Below, one piece after another: positions 16,734-24,798 of a stretch of DNA of 64,000 nucleotides. The stretch is from G958296245 sp965262055 (GTDB lineage Bacteria > Chloroflexota > Dehalococcoidia > Lucifugimonadales > G958296245). Made by a program: the position numbers and the translations under genes. The stretch covers positions 620,001-684,000 of the forward strand of contig CBDHEI010000002.1 in assembly GCA_965262055.1 (NCBI GenBank). Direction: 5' to 3'. The notes under the pieces are model-generated. The model worked only from the letters and a program-made list of their open reading frames with translations, did no database searches and was not told the origin of the DNA. Numbering within the stretch: the first letter of the stretch is position 1; each line of letters starts with the position of its first letter.

Positions 16734-17108
16734 TTAGAGCTCGTCGCCGGTGCTGTACGGACACGACTCCCCGTTGCCCAACTCGTACAGGTCGCTGCCC
16801 GAGTCGTGGGGCTTCGAGGCCTTGGAGGGGGCGGTCTCGCCGGTGATTACCACGTCGTCCGAGATGCTGAGCTCGGTTCCCACGGACTTGCCGGTGACGA
16901 CCACGTCGTGCGAAATGCCGTTCTCGCTCCCGTTCATGGTAGAGCCGACGGCAGCCGGTCCGGGAACGGACTCGACGGAGGGGGTGTCGACGGTCGCCGT
17001 GGAGAAGTCGGTCTCGGGGCCTGAGGCCCGGAATGAGATGAAGGCGAACGAAACCGCGACCACCGCGAGAACAAGAGCAAGCGAAATGAACAGTAGCGGC
17101 CTCTTCAT
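16734..17108 (-). CDS. Small membrane-anchored hypothetical protein (124 aa)
   Basis: Residues 6-28 are a hydrophobic helix (LFISLALVLAVVAVSFAFIS), likely an uncleaved signal anchor. The rest is a low-complexity Ser/Gly/Thr-rich outer segment with two related pieces, HDVVVTGKSVGTE and DDVVITGETAPSK. It is not a family I recognise. The gene has AGGTAAG 7 bases before its ATG and ends 84 bp from the alcohol dehydrogenase start, so the two may be co-transcribed. Confidence 0.6.
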   Translation of the reverse strand: MKRPLLFISLALVLAVVAVSFAFISFRASGPETDFSTATVDTPSVESVPGPAAVGSTMNGSENGISHDVVVTGKSVGTELSISDDVVITGETAPSKASKPHDSGSDLYELGNGESCPYSTGDEL

Positions 17109-17504
17109 CTCTTACCTCCCTGACTGTGCGCAGTGCGTAGGGGTTGAGAATATCCCTTCGGCCCGCCCTCTGTCAAACGGCGCGGCGGCCTCGATACCCC
17201 GAAGAATCGTTTCAAACTGTTCCATTATGCCCCTCTTCGTATGTGGAGCCCGGACAACTTGGGGCAGGCATAGGGCGGTCTTGTTACGCCGGACGACGGT
17301 GTTTGGGACTGGTTGAGCGACATTGGGACGGTGCTCCGGGGCGCTGTTGGCTGCGGCGTGGGGGGATGTGGGCGTTGACGTGGGTGTGTGCATGGGGGTA
17401 TATTAGCACGGGAGTTCGCGGCCAGCAAGGCGGTGGTTTGACAACGTTTCTGGGGCTACGTAGGCTTGCCTTCCGGCAAGCAGTTCACCAAGATTAGGAC
17501 TACG
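17109..17504. other. Intergenic region, related in part to 3854-4257
   Basis: No gene is supported. About 17220-17440 shares ordered words with the region at 3946-4170 (TGTTCCATT, CTCCGGG, TAGCACGGG, then GTTCG). It probably holds the promoter of the antitoxin-like gene and an old dispersed sequence. Confidence 0.4.
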
Positions 17505-17732
17505 ATGCTCAAGACAGTGAAGGCCAAGTTCACTAACGGGGCCATCGTCCCGCTGGAGCCGCTCGACATCGAGGAAGGTGAAGAGGTGCTCGTGACCCTG
17601 GAAGACGGGTCGAACGGTAGCGTGGAGGCTGAGGATGCCGGCCTGGCCTGGGCAATAGCCGAAGGCCTGAACACGGAGCCTGTCAGCAAACAGCGCGTCC
17701 TCGACGTTCTGCGGAAGCCGGATGGAGCTTGA
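17505..17732 (+). CDS. AF2212-like (DUF104) antitoxin-family protein
   Basis: 75 residues. The N-terminal half (VKAKFTNGAIVPLEPLDIEEGEEVLVTLED) is the typical DUF104 sequence found in antitoxins paired with PIN-domain toxins. The tail is the usual variable toxin-binding part. The ATG at 17505 gives the standard family start MLKTVKAKF; an upstream in-frame start at 17466 lacks support. No toxin gene is adjacent: the nearest PIN gene is 1.5 kb downstream, beyond the TPR gene. It may be an orphan, or part of a three-gene unit with TPR and PIN. Confidence 0.8.
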   Translation: MLKTVKAKFTNGAIVPLEPLDIEEGEEVLVTLEDGSNGSVEAEDAGLAWAIAEGLNTEPVSKQRVLDVLRKPDGA

Positions 17733-17823
17733 ATACAGGGCCACAACTCCACCTATGGACATACCACGCCATCAATTCTACAATTGCTCCAACAGACCGT
17801 AGCCATGACCTTATGTGAGATGA

Positions 17824-19218
17824 GTGATGGTAACAGTAAGAGAGCCAACACCGGCCCTGTATTCCCAGAGGACTATGATTTCTCAGCTTGTGCTCCCGGC
17901 CGCTGAGCAATTCGCCAGTGCCGCCGAGTCTGAACGCCTTGAACCGGATCCCGGATACAACGCGCTGTTTGACCTGGCACTTTCCTCCCAGAGAAAAGGG
18001 GAGTATCAGAAGGCTATCACGCACTACACCAAGGCTATAGAAATCGACTCGCAGTTAGCCGATGCCTATATAAACCGCGGCGCCGCTTACGAAGGCACAG
18101 GCGATCTCGATCAGGCACTTCAGGACCTGAACACGGCGCTGGCGCTCGAACCCAAATCCGAGGCATACAACAATCGCGGTAACGTTTACTTCACGAAAGG
18201 TGACTGCGACCGAGCGGTCCAAGACTACAGCAAGGCATTGGAACTAGAGCCCGGCAACGCTGGGGCATATATTTGTCGCGGGCACGCGTTCAGGAATCTG
18301 ACACTCTATGACGACGCTATCCGGGACTATAACGAAGCGTTGGCCATAGACCCCAGCAACGCTGACCCACATACCAGCATCGGCATTGTCTACTCCCTCA
18401 GAGGCGATCATGACAACGCCATAAACTACTACGACAAGGCCTTGAAGCTCGACTCTCGCGATCCTTATGTCTTTTTGAGTCGCGGCACCTCTCACTACGT
18501 CAATGGCGACAACGATAGCGCCGAAAAGGACTTCGGTGAGGCTATGGAGCTAGACCCAAAGTACGCCTATGCCTACGTCGGGCGGGGTCTGGTTTTCATT
18601 AAGAAGGGCGATTTTGACCGCGCTCTCAGTGACTTCGATATAGTATTGCAATTGAATCCCGACGACGCGTATGCCCAGTATCTCCGTGGTTTGCTCTACC
18701 TGGAGAAAGGCAATCTCGATCTTGCCATCCGGGACCTGGACAAGGCCTTGGCTTTGGACCCGCAAAACACCAACGCCTACAGCGAGCGGGGGGTTGCGTA
18801 CGAGCGAAAAGGCGACTCCGCCCGGGCGATGCAAGACTATGATATGGCCCTGAGCATAAGACCCAATCTGACGGCCTACGCCAATCGGGGCATTGCTCTG
18901 TTGCGGCAATCCCAGTGGGACAAGGCTAGGTCGGATCTGCTCAGTGCCCGTAATATGGGAATGGATCTCGTGTCCGCCTTTCGTGCCGGCCACGGGGGTG
19001 TCACCGCCTTCGAGGAAAGGTACCTAATGAAGTTGCCGCAGGACATCGCGGACATGCTGAGCCTCGAAGAAGCCCCTCAACCGGCTTTCACCGGAGAGTC
19101 TATTCTCGAAATGTTCAGGAAGATCCGCAAGTCTGTCCCCGACACCGCGTATGATGACCTGCCGTCGGACGGGTCGAGCAACTATAGGCACTACTTGTAC
19201 GGCTGGCCCAAGGAATAA
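17824..19218 (+). CDS. TPR-repeat protein with antitoxin-like C-terminal tail
   Basis: 464 residues. From about residue 45 to 385 it is built of about ten 34-residue TPR units, each with the pattern AYxxRGxxYxxKGDxDxAIxDxxxALxLDP, which form a superhelix for protein binding. The last 45 residues differ: ESILEMFRKIRKSVPDTAYD, then DLPSDGSSNYRHYLYG. That tail looks like the short antitoxins that precede some PIN toxin genes, and a PIN gene indeed starts 6 bp after the stop. I infer a TPR-antitoxin fusion. The start is uncertain: GTG 17824, ATG 17827, or ATG 17875 behind AGAGGA. Confidence 0.82.
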   Translation: MMVTVREPTPALYSQRTMISQLVLPAAEQFASAAESERLEPDPGYNALFDLALSSQRKGEYQKAITHYTKAIEIDSQLADAYINRGAAYEGTGDLDQALQDLNTALALEPKSEAYNNRGNVYFTKGDCDRAVQDYSKALELEPGNAGAYICRGHAFRNLTLYDDAIRDYNEALAIDPSNADPHTSIGIVYSLRGDHDNAINYYDKALKLDSRDPYVFLSRGTSHYVNGDNDSAEKDFGEAMELDPKYAYAYVGRGLVFIKKGDFDRALSDFDIVLQLNPDDAYAQYLRGLLYLEKGNLDLAIRDLDKALALDPQNTNAYSERGVAYERKGDSARAMQDYDMALSIRPNLTAYANRGIALLRQSQWDKARSDLLSARNMGMDLVSAFRAGHGGVTAFEERYLMKLPQDIADMLSLEEAPQPAFTGESILEMFRKIRKSVPDTAYDDLPSDGSSNYRHYLYGWPKE

Positions 19219-19224
19219 CCGGCC

Positions 19225-19653
19225 ATGAGGACGGTCTTCGCCGACTGCGGCTACTGGATAGCCATGTCGAACCCCCGCGATCACTGGCACGAAAAGGCGG
19301 CGACCATCACTGCACAATTGGGAAATGTACGAATCGTGACCAGTCAGATGGTGCTTGTAGAGTTTCTCAATTTTATGGGTGGACGCGGCCAGCAACTGCG
19401 TAAAGACGCGCTGTCAGCCGTGAGGAGTCTCACTGAAGACCCCGGTGTGAGGATAGTCCCACAATCGGATGTCCAGTTCGATTCGGCAATAGCTCGGTAT
19501 TCTTCTCGGTTGGATAAGAACTGGAGCCTAACCGACTGTGCGAGTTTCGTCATAATGGAGCAGATGAATGTCCGGGAAGCTCTTGCGTACGATCATGATT
19601 TCGAGCAGGCCGGGTTCATTGCCCTTCTCAGGCCACTTAACGTCGCCTCCTAA
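19225..19653 (+). CDS. PIN-domain toxin (VapC-like ribonuclease)
   Basis: 142 residues. The acidic metal-binding set is D7 (FADCGYW), E46 (VEFLNF), D104 (LTDCASF) and D123/D125 (YDHDFEQAGF), the full PIN active site. Such toxins cut RNA when freed from their antitoxin. The gene starts 6 bp after the TPR gene, whose tail is antitoxin-like, so the two probably form one toxin-antitoxin unit. AATAACCGGCC precedes the ATG, so translation is likely coupled to the upstream gene. Confidence 0.88.
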   Translation: MRTVFADCGYWIAMSNPRDHWHEKAATITAQLGNVRIVTSQMVLVEFLNFMGGRGQQLRKDALSAVRSLTEDPGVRIVPQSDVQFDSAIARYSSRLDKNWSLTDCASFVIMEQMNVREALAYDHDFEQAGFIALLRPLNVAS

Positions 19654-19668
19654 TCCTAGTGTTTCCAC

Positions 19669-19807
19669 CGATACGGTCTTCAGGCAAGTCGTGGCCCATC
19701 GCAGATACCCGACCTCTGCGCCGCTTTTGAGGACGCCCCGCGCATGGCCAGGGAGAAAGGGCGGCTCGCAGGCGCAGAGGGCGCAGCCGGTGGCGGAGTA
19801 CGGGATG
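19669..19807 (+). pseudogene. Fragment of a phytanoyl-CoA dioxygenase gene
   Basis: This stretch reads as a broken copy of residues 18-63 of the gene at 26822. One frame gives DTVFRQVV, a second DLCAAFEDAPRMAREKGR, and a third SQAQRAQPVAEYGM, matching YTVFRQVV, DLRAASDDARRMAREKGG and PQVQRLQPVAAYEI in order. At least two frameshifts separate the pieces. It stops where a family A repeat remnant begins. It is a dead paralogous fragment. Confidence 0.85.
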
Positions 19808-19853
19808 GCAAAGGCTCCGCGCCTCTGTAGACGCCGTTCTTCGGCAGCCTGCC
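19808..19853. repeat. Family A small repeat, right-end remnant
   Basis: GGCAAAGGCTCCGCGCCTCT followed by the terminal GTTCTTCGGCAGCCTGC matches the last 45 bp of the family A element. The rest is absent. It directly follows the dioxygenase pseudogene fragment and so may mark the break point. Confidence 0.75.
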
Positions 19854-19907
19854 ATTTGGCTTGCGCGAAGGGCGGGAACTTCGGACTGCGCGGCAGGAGT
19901 GAACCTC

Positions 19908-20783
19908 ATGCTGACTGGGATTGGACGGATGGAGTTGCGGGTGTTGGACCTGGATGCGTGTCGGGCGTTCTATCGGGACGCGATGGGGCTGACGGAGTGG
20001 GGCGCGCCAGGGTGTCGAGACGGCGCCAGGTCCTCTACGTTCGTGGTGGGTGGGTCAGTCCTAGAGTGCATCGAGGACCCCGACGCCGTCGTGGGGAGGA
20101 TGCCGACGGGGGAGGAGAAGGACTGGGTAGACGTGCCGGGGTCGGTGAACCATTTCGCCCTGTATGTCGATGACATACACGCGGCATACGACGAGCTTAA
20201 GGGGAAGGCGGAACCGAGGACGTTGAAGGACGGTCCCGAGGCCATGCCCCTGGGCCATACGTACCTGCAGCGGTCGCTATTGGACTTTGTAGACCCAAGC
20301 GGCTTCGCGGTGCAGATTGCCGAGGTGATAGAGCCCGGTGAGGAGATGCAGCGTAAAAGGAAGGACAAGCAGAGACTGGCCTCGGAGGCGAGAGACGGCG
20401 GGCTGATGCGCGGGTTCGATCACTTCAGCATCTATGTGAGGGACCCGGCTGCTACGCGGAGCTTCTATGTGGAAAAGCTTGGCATGGAGGAGTATGGCCA
20501 ACGCGACGTCGAGGGGACAGACCAGTGGGTCCTGATGGTGGGCCTGACGGACCTGGAGTTCAACCTGAGCGAAGCGTACAAGGACAAGCAGCTCGGCGCG
20601 GGAATCGTCTCCATGTTTGGCTTTTGGACGGACGACTTGCAGCAGGCCCACAGCCTGCTGGCAGCGAAGGGAGTGGCCCCGGGAGACATAGCGACGAGGG
20701 ATGCCGGCCTCCCGTATGCCGTGCGGAGCTTCAGTTGTGTGGACCCGGACGGGCTGCCGATAGAGATTTCGGAGAGGGCCTGA
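19908..20783 (+). CDS. Two-domain VOC-family protein (extradiol dioxygenase/glyoxalase-like)
   Basis: 291 residues with two vicinal-oxygen-chelate domains (about 1-140 and 165-290). The first has ELRVLDLDACRAFYRDAMGL and VDPSGFAVQIAEV, the second FDHFSIYVRDPAATRSFYVE and FSCVDPDGLPIEIS. The second keeps a His (FDHFS) and a late Glu (IEIS) that could bind a metal; the first is less complete. The substrate is unknown. ATG 19908 is preferred over GTG 19899 because AGGAG ends 8 bases before it but overlaps the GTG. Confidence 0.8.
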   Translation: MLTGIGRMELRVLDLDACRAFYRDAMGLTEWGAPGCRDGARSSTFVVGGSVLECIEDPDAVVGRMPTGEEKDWVDVPGSVNHFALYVDDIHAAYDELKGKAEPRTLKDGPEAMPLGHTYLQRSLLDFVDPSGFAVQIAEVIEPGEEMQRKRKDKQRLASEARDGGLMRGFDHFSIYVRDPAATRSFYVEKLGMEEYGQRDVEGTDQWVLMVGLTDLEFNLSEAYKDKQLGAGIVSMFGFWTDDLQQAHSLLAAKGVAPGDIATRDAGLPYAVRSFSCVDPDGLPIEISERA

Positions 20784-21555
20784 TCATTATTTGGGAGGCC
20801 CATCCATCTCCTGTACACACCTCAGAACTTCTGTGCTATACTCCCCTCGGAGCGCGAGCTTCAGCCTTGCCCCCATCGGCCAATCCGATTCAGACCGATG
20901 GGACATGGCGCCGAACCCGCGGGCACAAGGTCCAGGATTGACACCCCCGCGCTGGACGCGCGCCAGGGATGTGGCGCTGATCTGTGACGCTGCCGCGGGC
21001 GTCCGGCCCCGGAAAGCCGGATCCACACCTTGACAACCGAATAAGTGGCGCCGCCCACCACCGCGCGGCGGGATGCCCCTGGCATTCCCGATGCCATTAC
21101 CCTCGCTCCCATTCGGCCTCGCGCACGGTAGCAGCGTAGCGGCGGGCACGTGCCCGCCGTGGCCCTGGGAGGGTGTCTCCGTAGGGCTGTAGAGTGGACA
21201 ACCCGTTCACTCTGAGCCTGTCCAAGGGCCTCTAGTTGCCTTGGAGACACCCTCTTGGAGGCCGTCGCTCCCTCCGAGGATCGGACAGCGTTGCAGCGTA
21301 CAGGGGACAGGTAAGCTCCGCTGAGCGCATCCCGCTCTATGTCGTAGTAGCTCTCGTCGTGCGGACGGTCTGCTGAAATGCGGGCCGGCACGAAAGGCGC
21401 ATCCACCCCCGGCAGCTCGACGGGTCCCGGGGGATCATGGATCCGGGCGGCGCTCAGCCCCAACCCTTCGACACACCCCTGCTGGGTGAGGGTGGATACC
21501 TACCCATCAGCCCATATTCAACAGGAAGGCTACGACTTGGGGGCGCTGCTTCGGA
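20784..21555. other. 772-bp intergenic region with palindromes and no clear gene
   Basis: No recognisable coding sequence on either strand; a 200-codon minus-strand frame has no family resemblance. Structures seen are TGTGCTATACTC (20832-20843), which recurs at 63014; a 20-bp perfect palindrome (21140-21159); and a 12-bp inverted repeat, GAGGGTGTCTCC at 21169-21180 with its complement at 21243-21254, enclosing a segment with CCTGTCCAAGGG. The area is likely worn-down mobile or repeat DNA. Confidence 0.5.
21140..21159. repeat. 20-bp perfect palindrome
   Basis: CGGCGGGCACGTGCCCGCCG reads the same on both strands without a spacer. It may be an operator for a dimeric regulator or part of a REP-like sequence; no nearby regulator is seen. 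Confidence 0.8.
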
Positions 21556-22639
21556 CTACCTGATGGAGCGCGTCAGGAGCTCGCGGTGGATGTCGAGGGC
21601 GGTGGTGAGCAGCGAGTTGTCCAGTCCGAGGTCGTCGGGGTCGTAGCTGGTGGAGGGCCGGAAACGAGCGGCGTTCTCCACGAGGGCTTCAGGGTTGTCG
21701 AGACCTATCCTGTCGGCCAGCTCCCGCAGTACCGCGTCGGGGTTGGAGCAGCAGTCGTCGTAGCTCAGGAGCACGACATCCTCAGAGGAGCTCGCGAGGA
21801 TGTGCTCGAATGCGGCGCACCAGTAGCTGAGCCAGAAGCCGGCGCTATCGGCCGGGCCCGGGACGCCGCGGCCCAGCCATCCCCCGAAATCTATGGGTTT
21901 GAAGTTGGCCCCGAAGTCGAAGTGGCCCGTGTACTCCATGTAGCGGCGCGCGAATTCGTCCTTGGCGTGAATCTCGAGGAATCTCAGGTGCTGACGCAGC
22001 ATAGAGCCGACGTGGTCCACGGGGTTGCGGAAGGGGACCAGTATGACGGCGCCGGGGAAGAGCTGCCTGATCTTCGGGATGCGTGCTATGTTGGCGTTGT
22101 TCTTGGAGACGTAGCGGGCGGGGCGCGAGCCGGCGCGCAGGGCCATCAGCTTCCGGATGTGGCGCATCATGAACTGCTCAAACTCGCCGTATGGGTCGAG
22201 ATCGTCCGCCTGCCAGAGCTCTATCCGGTCGCGCAGGTACTTGCCGGGCCAGAAGGCCCGCCACAGCAGCTCCTCGAAGGCCTCGGGGCTGTCGTAGCCG
22301 ACGGTCATCCCATCTCCGTGCGCCCGTTCTACGACCGTGTCGAGCCTTTGAAACGGGCGTGAAATGGAAGTCCCATAGCATGGGCGTGATCAGGAACGGC
22401 ATGTCCCTGTAGGTGTGCGACGTGAAGGCGTCCAGCGAGGCCACTATCTCCAGCAGCAGGGTGGTGCCCGCGCGGGGCAGCGAGGTGATGAAGACGGGTC
22501 TGTCGACCTCGATCTGGGAGAAGCGGGAAGCGTAGATACGGTCCTCGAGGTCTGCCAACGCCTTCTGGAACTCGATGGTCGAGAAGGCAAGCCGGTGCAG
22601 GGCGCGGTCGAGCCTGGAGTAGCTGTTCTGCCTACTCAC
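21556..22639 (-). pseudogene. PAPS-dependent sulfotransferase, split by a frameshift
   Basis: The N-terminal frame (GTG 22639) has the 5'-phosphosulfate loop PVFITSLPRAGTTLLLEI and runs to HFTPVSK. The C-terminal frame continues with FQRLDTVVERAHGDG and then VPFRNPVDHVGSML, the 3'-phosphate site of sulfotransferases. The two frames meet at about 22346-22357, where one base is out. Joined, the protein would be about 360 residues and complete, so this is a recent mutation or a sequencing error. The GTG overlaps the stop of the preceding gene (GTGA). It should transfer sulfate from PAPS, which the nearby sat/cysC gene makes. Confidence 0.85.
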
Positions 22640-23043
22640 GGTCGTGGGTCCCGGGCCGGGCCCCAGCGTCGATACGCCAACCAGACCGCCCACGCGGCCA
22701 GGAATACGACCGAGGTGACGGTAATGGCCTCCCATCCGAGCAGAAGCGTAGTCACATCCTCGAACTTGGCGAGGCCCAACCAGTGCATGGCCGCCAGCAG
22801 CAGGATGGGAGAGCCGAATACGGCGGCCGCGCGAAGTGTGATCAGGAGAGAGCGTCCGAGGAGGAGGAGCGCATGGCGTTGTACGAGCTTCTCCTTCTCC
22901 AGGTCGTCGAGGGTCGAGTCCGCGATTACGTTCGACGCCCGTATCATGATCCTCGCGGCGTCCAGGACGGCGGGATACAACCCCGAGAGCCTCATGGCGA
23001 CAGCGAAGACGGCCACCGCCAAGGCCGCCGCGAGGACCGTCAC
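22636..23043 (-). CDS. Small integral membrane protein (135 aa), unknown
   Basis: Three likely membrane helices: about 2-24, 58-87 (including SLLITLRAAAVFGSPILLLAA) and 100-125. A charged loop (DSTLDDLEKEKLVQRH) lies between the first two. No family is recognised. It overlaps the next gene (sulfotransferase) by 4 bases and the previous one (23040) by 4 bases, so the three are translated together. A scaffold or transport role linked to the sulfation genes is possible but unproven. Confidence 0.75.
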   Translation of the reverse strand: MTVLAAALAVAVFAVAMRLSGLYPAVLDAARIMIRASNVIADSTLDDLEKEKLVQRHALLLLGRSLLITLRAAAVFGSPILLLAAMHWLGLAKFEDVTTLLLGWEAITVTSVVFLAAWAVWLAYRRWGPARDPRP

Positions 23044-23258
23044 CCGGCCAGGTTCTTGCCGTTCTTCCTCCGGCTCCGGAGTATCCGTTTGACGGGATAC
23101 CAGAGGAAGCCGATTACCATGAGGGCGCCGGTGGCGACGAGGGCGGCCAGCGCGCCTACCGCGCCGATGCCGGACCCGGGTCCGATGTAGGCGCGTACGA
23201 CTTCCATTGAGGAGTCGGCGTTCGCCGCGATCACGGCGGCAGGCAACTCAACGCTCAT
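23040..23258 (-). CDS. Small membrane protein (72 aa), unknown
   Basis: A single strong membrane helix (about 33-55, AVGALAALVATGALMVIGFL) follows AYIGPGSGIG and is followed by a very basic tail (KRILRSRRKNGKN). The helix preceded by YIGPGSG is seen in short proteins near polysaccharide or sulfatase genes, but the function is unknown. It starts 4 bp after the arylsulfotransferase-like stop and overlaps the next gene, so it belongs to the same operon. Confidence 0.72.
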   Translation of the reverse strand: MSVELPAAVIAANADSSMEVVRAYIGPGSGIGAVGALAALVATGALMVIGFLWYPVKRILRSRRKNGKNLAG

Positions 23259-23262
23259 CTAT

Positions 23263-24756
23263 CTACTCCCTTGAGGTCTCAACGTAGTCTATCCCATAGA
23301 GCCGGAATCTCCCCGCCACCTTTGTCCGCTCTTCGGAGAACTGCTCGATGCCGGAGACATCGTGAAGGGAGGTGAAGGTGTTAAGCACCGCGCCGTCGGA
23401 TAGCCGGACCTCCACGGCCACACCGGCGTCGGTGAATGCCACGATGGCCCGCTCGCGGTCATTGGAGATGTCGATATAGCCCCTGTATCGGCTAAAGAGG
23501 CCCCGCAGGGCTTCCGGGGTGGTGTCGTTAGGAAAGATGGTGGTCTCTCGTCCGTCGGATATGTCGACCATCAGGAGCCGCGACGGGCCGCCAACATAGT
23601 CGTGGCCGAGGTTGTCGAACATGAGGAAAGTGGAACCCTCCAGGTGCTGGACGCTATGCTGCTGTAGGAATCCGCCCCTGACCAGCCTATTTAGGCGTCC
23701 CGTTTCGCCGTCGAGGATAGCAAACGCGCTCAGGCTTCTCAGAGACACCACCAGATCGCCGGGCGCAATGCCCTGCGCGCCACCTGCGTCGTCTCCAAGC
23801 TGATGAATGAAGTTGAGGTGAAGCGGGTCGCAAGCGTCCGAGGTGTTGAGTAGCACGGATGCGAACTTGGAGTTCACCAGGGCGTCCACAAGGCCTATGC
23901 GCTTCAAGAGCTTTCCATCTCCGTCGACGACGTTTACCGTATCGAGATAGGGGTCGTCCGAGTCGCAACGGATAGTGGCGACTTCACCATCGGGCTGTTC
24001 GAAGGTTATGGACTCGTCGCCGACCCGGGTGCCCGGCACGAGGGCTGTGCTGTCTTTCAGCAACTGCGGCCAATGGTGGCTGTAGTCTCTTCTGTACCAG
24101 ACCGGATAGCCGTCGCGGTCGATCCTGGCCACTCCTCCTCCAGGAGGGTGGGCAGTGGCCCTCACTTCGAATATCGCCAACAGGTCGCCGTTCGGGTATC
24201 GCGACATGCCGAACGCATAGACGTCCTTGGCGAATGAGTGGTCGAGGGCCAGCTCATAGGGGTACTCCGCGTCTGCAACAGCAGCCGCCTCCAATTCGTA
24301 TGGACGAAACGGCCAAGCGTGAGCCACCTCGCCGGTGGCAGTGTACTCCACCGCCAGACATCCGCTGTCCGGGCATAGCTCGAGGAACTGGAAGCGGCCG
24401 CCGTACCAGAGCACCGGGTCTTGGAGGCCGTCGCCCACCACGAACTCGATGCGGGAACGCGACACATCGTCCAGAGGGATGTCAGTGAACTCCACAAAGT
24501 TACGGTGATCCGCCGTCTCTGCGGTCCCGACGAGGAGGTGCCTACCGATCTTGACGCCGTCGGCGACGATGGAGTAGGGGAACAGCCGGTACTTGCCGAC
24601 CAGGCCACCGTAGCCAAACGATGCCAGCGCGATGGCCAGGACGAAGAGGATGAGGGGGAGGCTACCCCAGACCGAACCGGCCAATCGCATCAGGTTTCGT
24701 ATGAGACTGCCGCTATTCTCGGAGCGCCCTTCGCTTCCGCTGGGTATTGGGATCAT
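23263..24756 (-). CDS. Arylsulfotransferase (ASST)-like membrane-anchored protein
   Basis: 497 residues. A hydrophobic segment (about 33-50) anchors it; the rest is likely outside the membrane. The C-terminal half carries the ASST pattern: DPLHLNFIHQL, GDLVVSLRSLSAFAILD, TGRLNRLVRGG, QQHSVQHLEGSTFLMFDN, as in beta-propeller arylsulfate sulfotransferases, with the candidate His in QQHSVQH. True ASSTs use aryl sulfate donors rather than PAPS. The gene precedes two small membrane genes and the PAPS sulfotransferase and follows sat/cysC, so all five genes form a sulfate-transfer cluster. Confidence 0.75.
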   Translation of the reverse strand: MIPIPSGSEGRSENSGSLIRNLMRLAGSVWGSLPLILFVLAIALASFGYGGLVGKYRLFPYSIVADGVKIGRHLLVGTAETADHRNFVEFTDIPLDDVSRSRIEFVVGDGLQDPVLWYGGRFQFLELCPDSGCLAVEYTATGEVAHAWPFRPYELEAAAVADAEYPYELALDHSFAKDVYAFGMSRYPNGDLLAIFEVRATAHPPGGGVARIDRDGYPVWYRRDYSHHWPQLLKDSTALVPGTRVGDESITFEQPDGEVATIRCDSDDPYLDTVNVVDGDGKLLKRIGLVDALVNSKFASVLLNTSDACDPLHLNFIHQLGDDAGGAQGIAPGDLVVSLRSLSAFAILDGETGRLNRLVRGGFLQQHSVQHLEGSTFLMFDNLGHDYVGGPSRLLMVDISDGRETTIFPNDTTPEALRGLFSRYRGYIDISNDRERAIVAFTDAGVAVEVRLSDGAVLNTFTSLHDVSGIEQFSEERTKVAGRFRLYGIDYVETSRE

Positions 24757-24798
24757 CGATTACTACTGGTACGAGGAAGACGGAAGCGCATCTCGAAT

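Noticed and set aside
20861..21463. 200-codon minus frame in the 772-bp gap
   Set aside because: No family match and it crosses the palindromes; kept as possible decayed DNA only.
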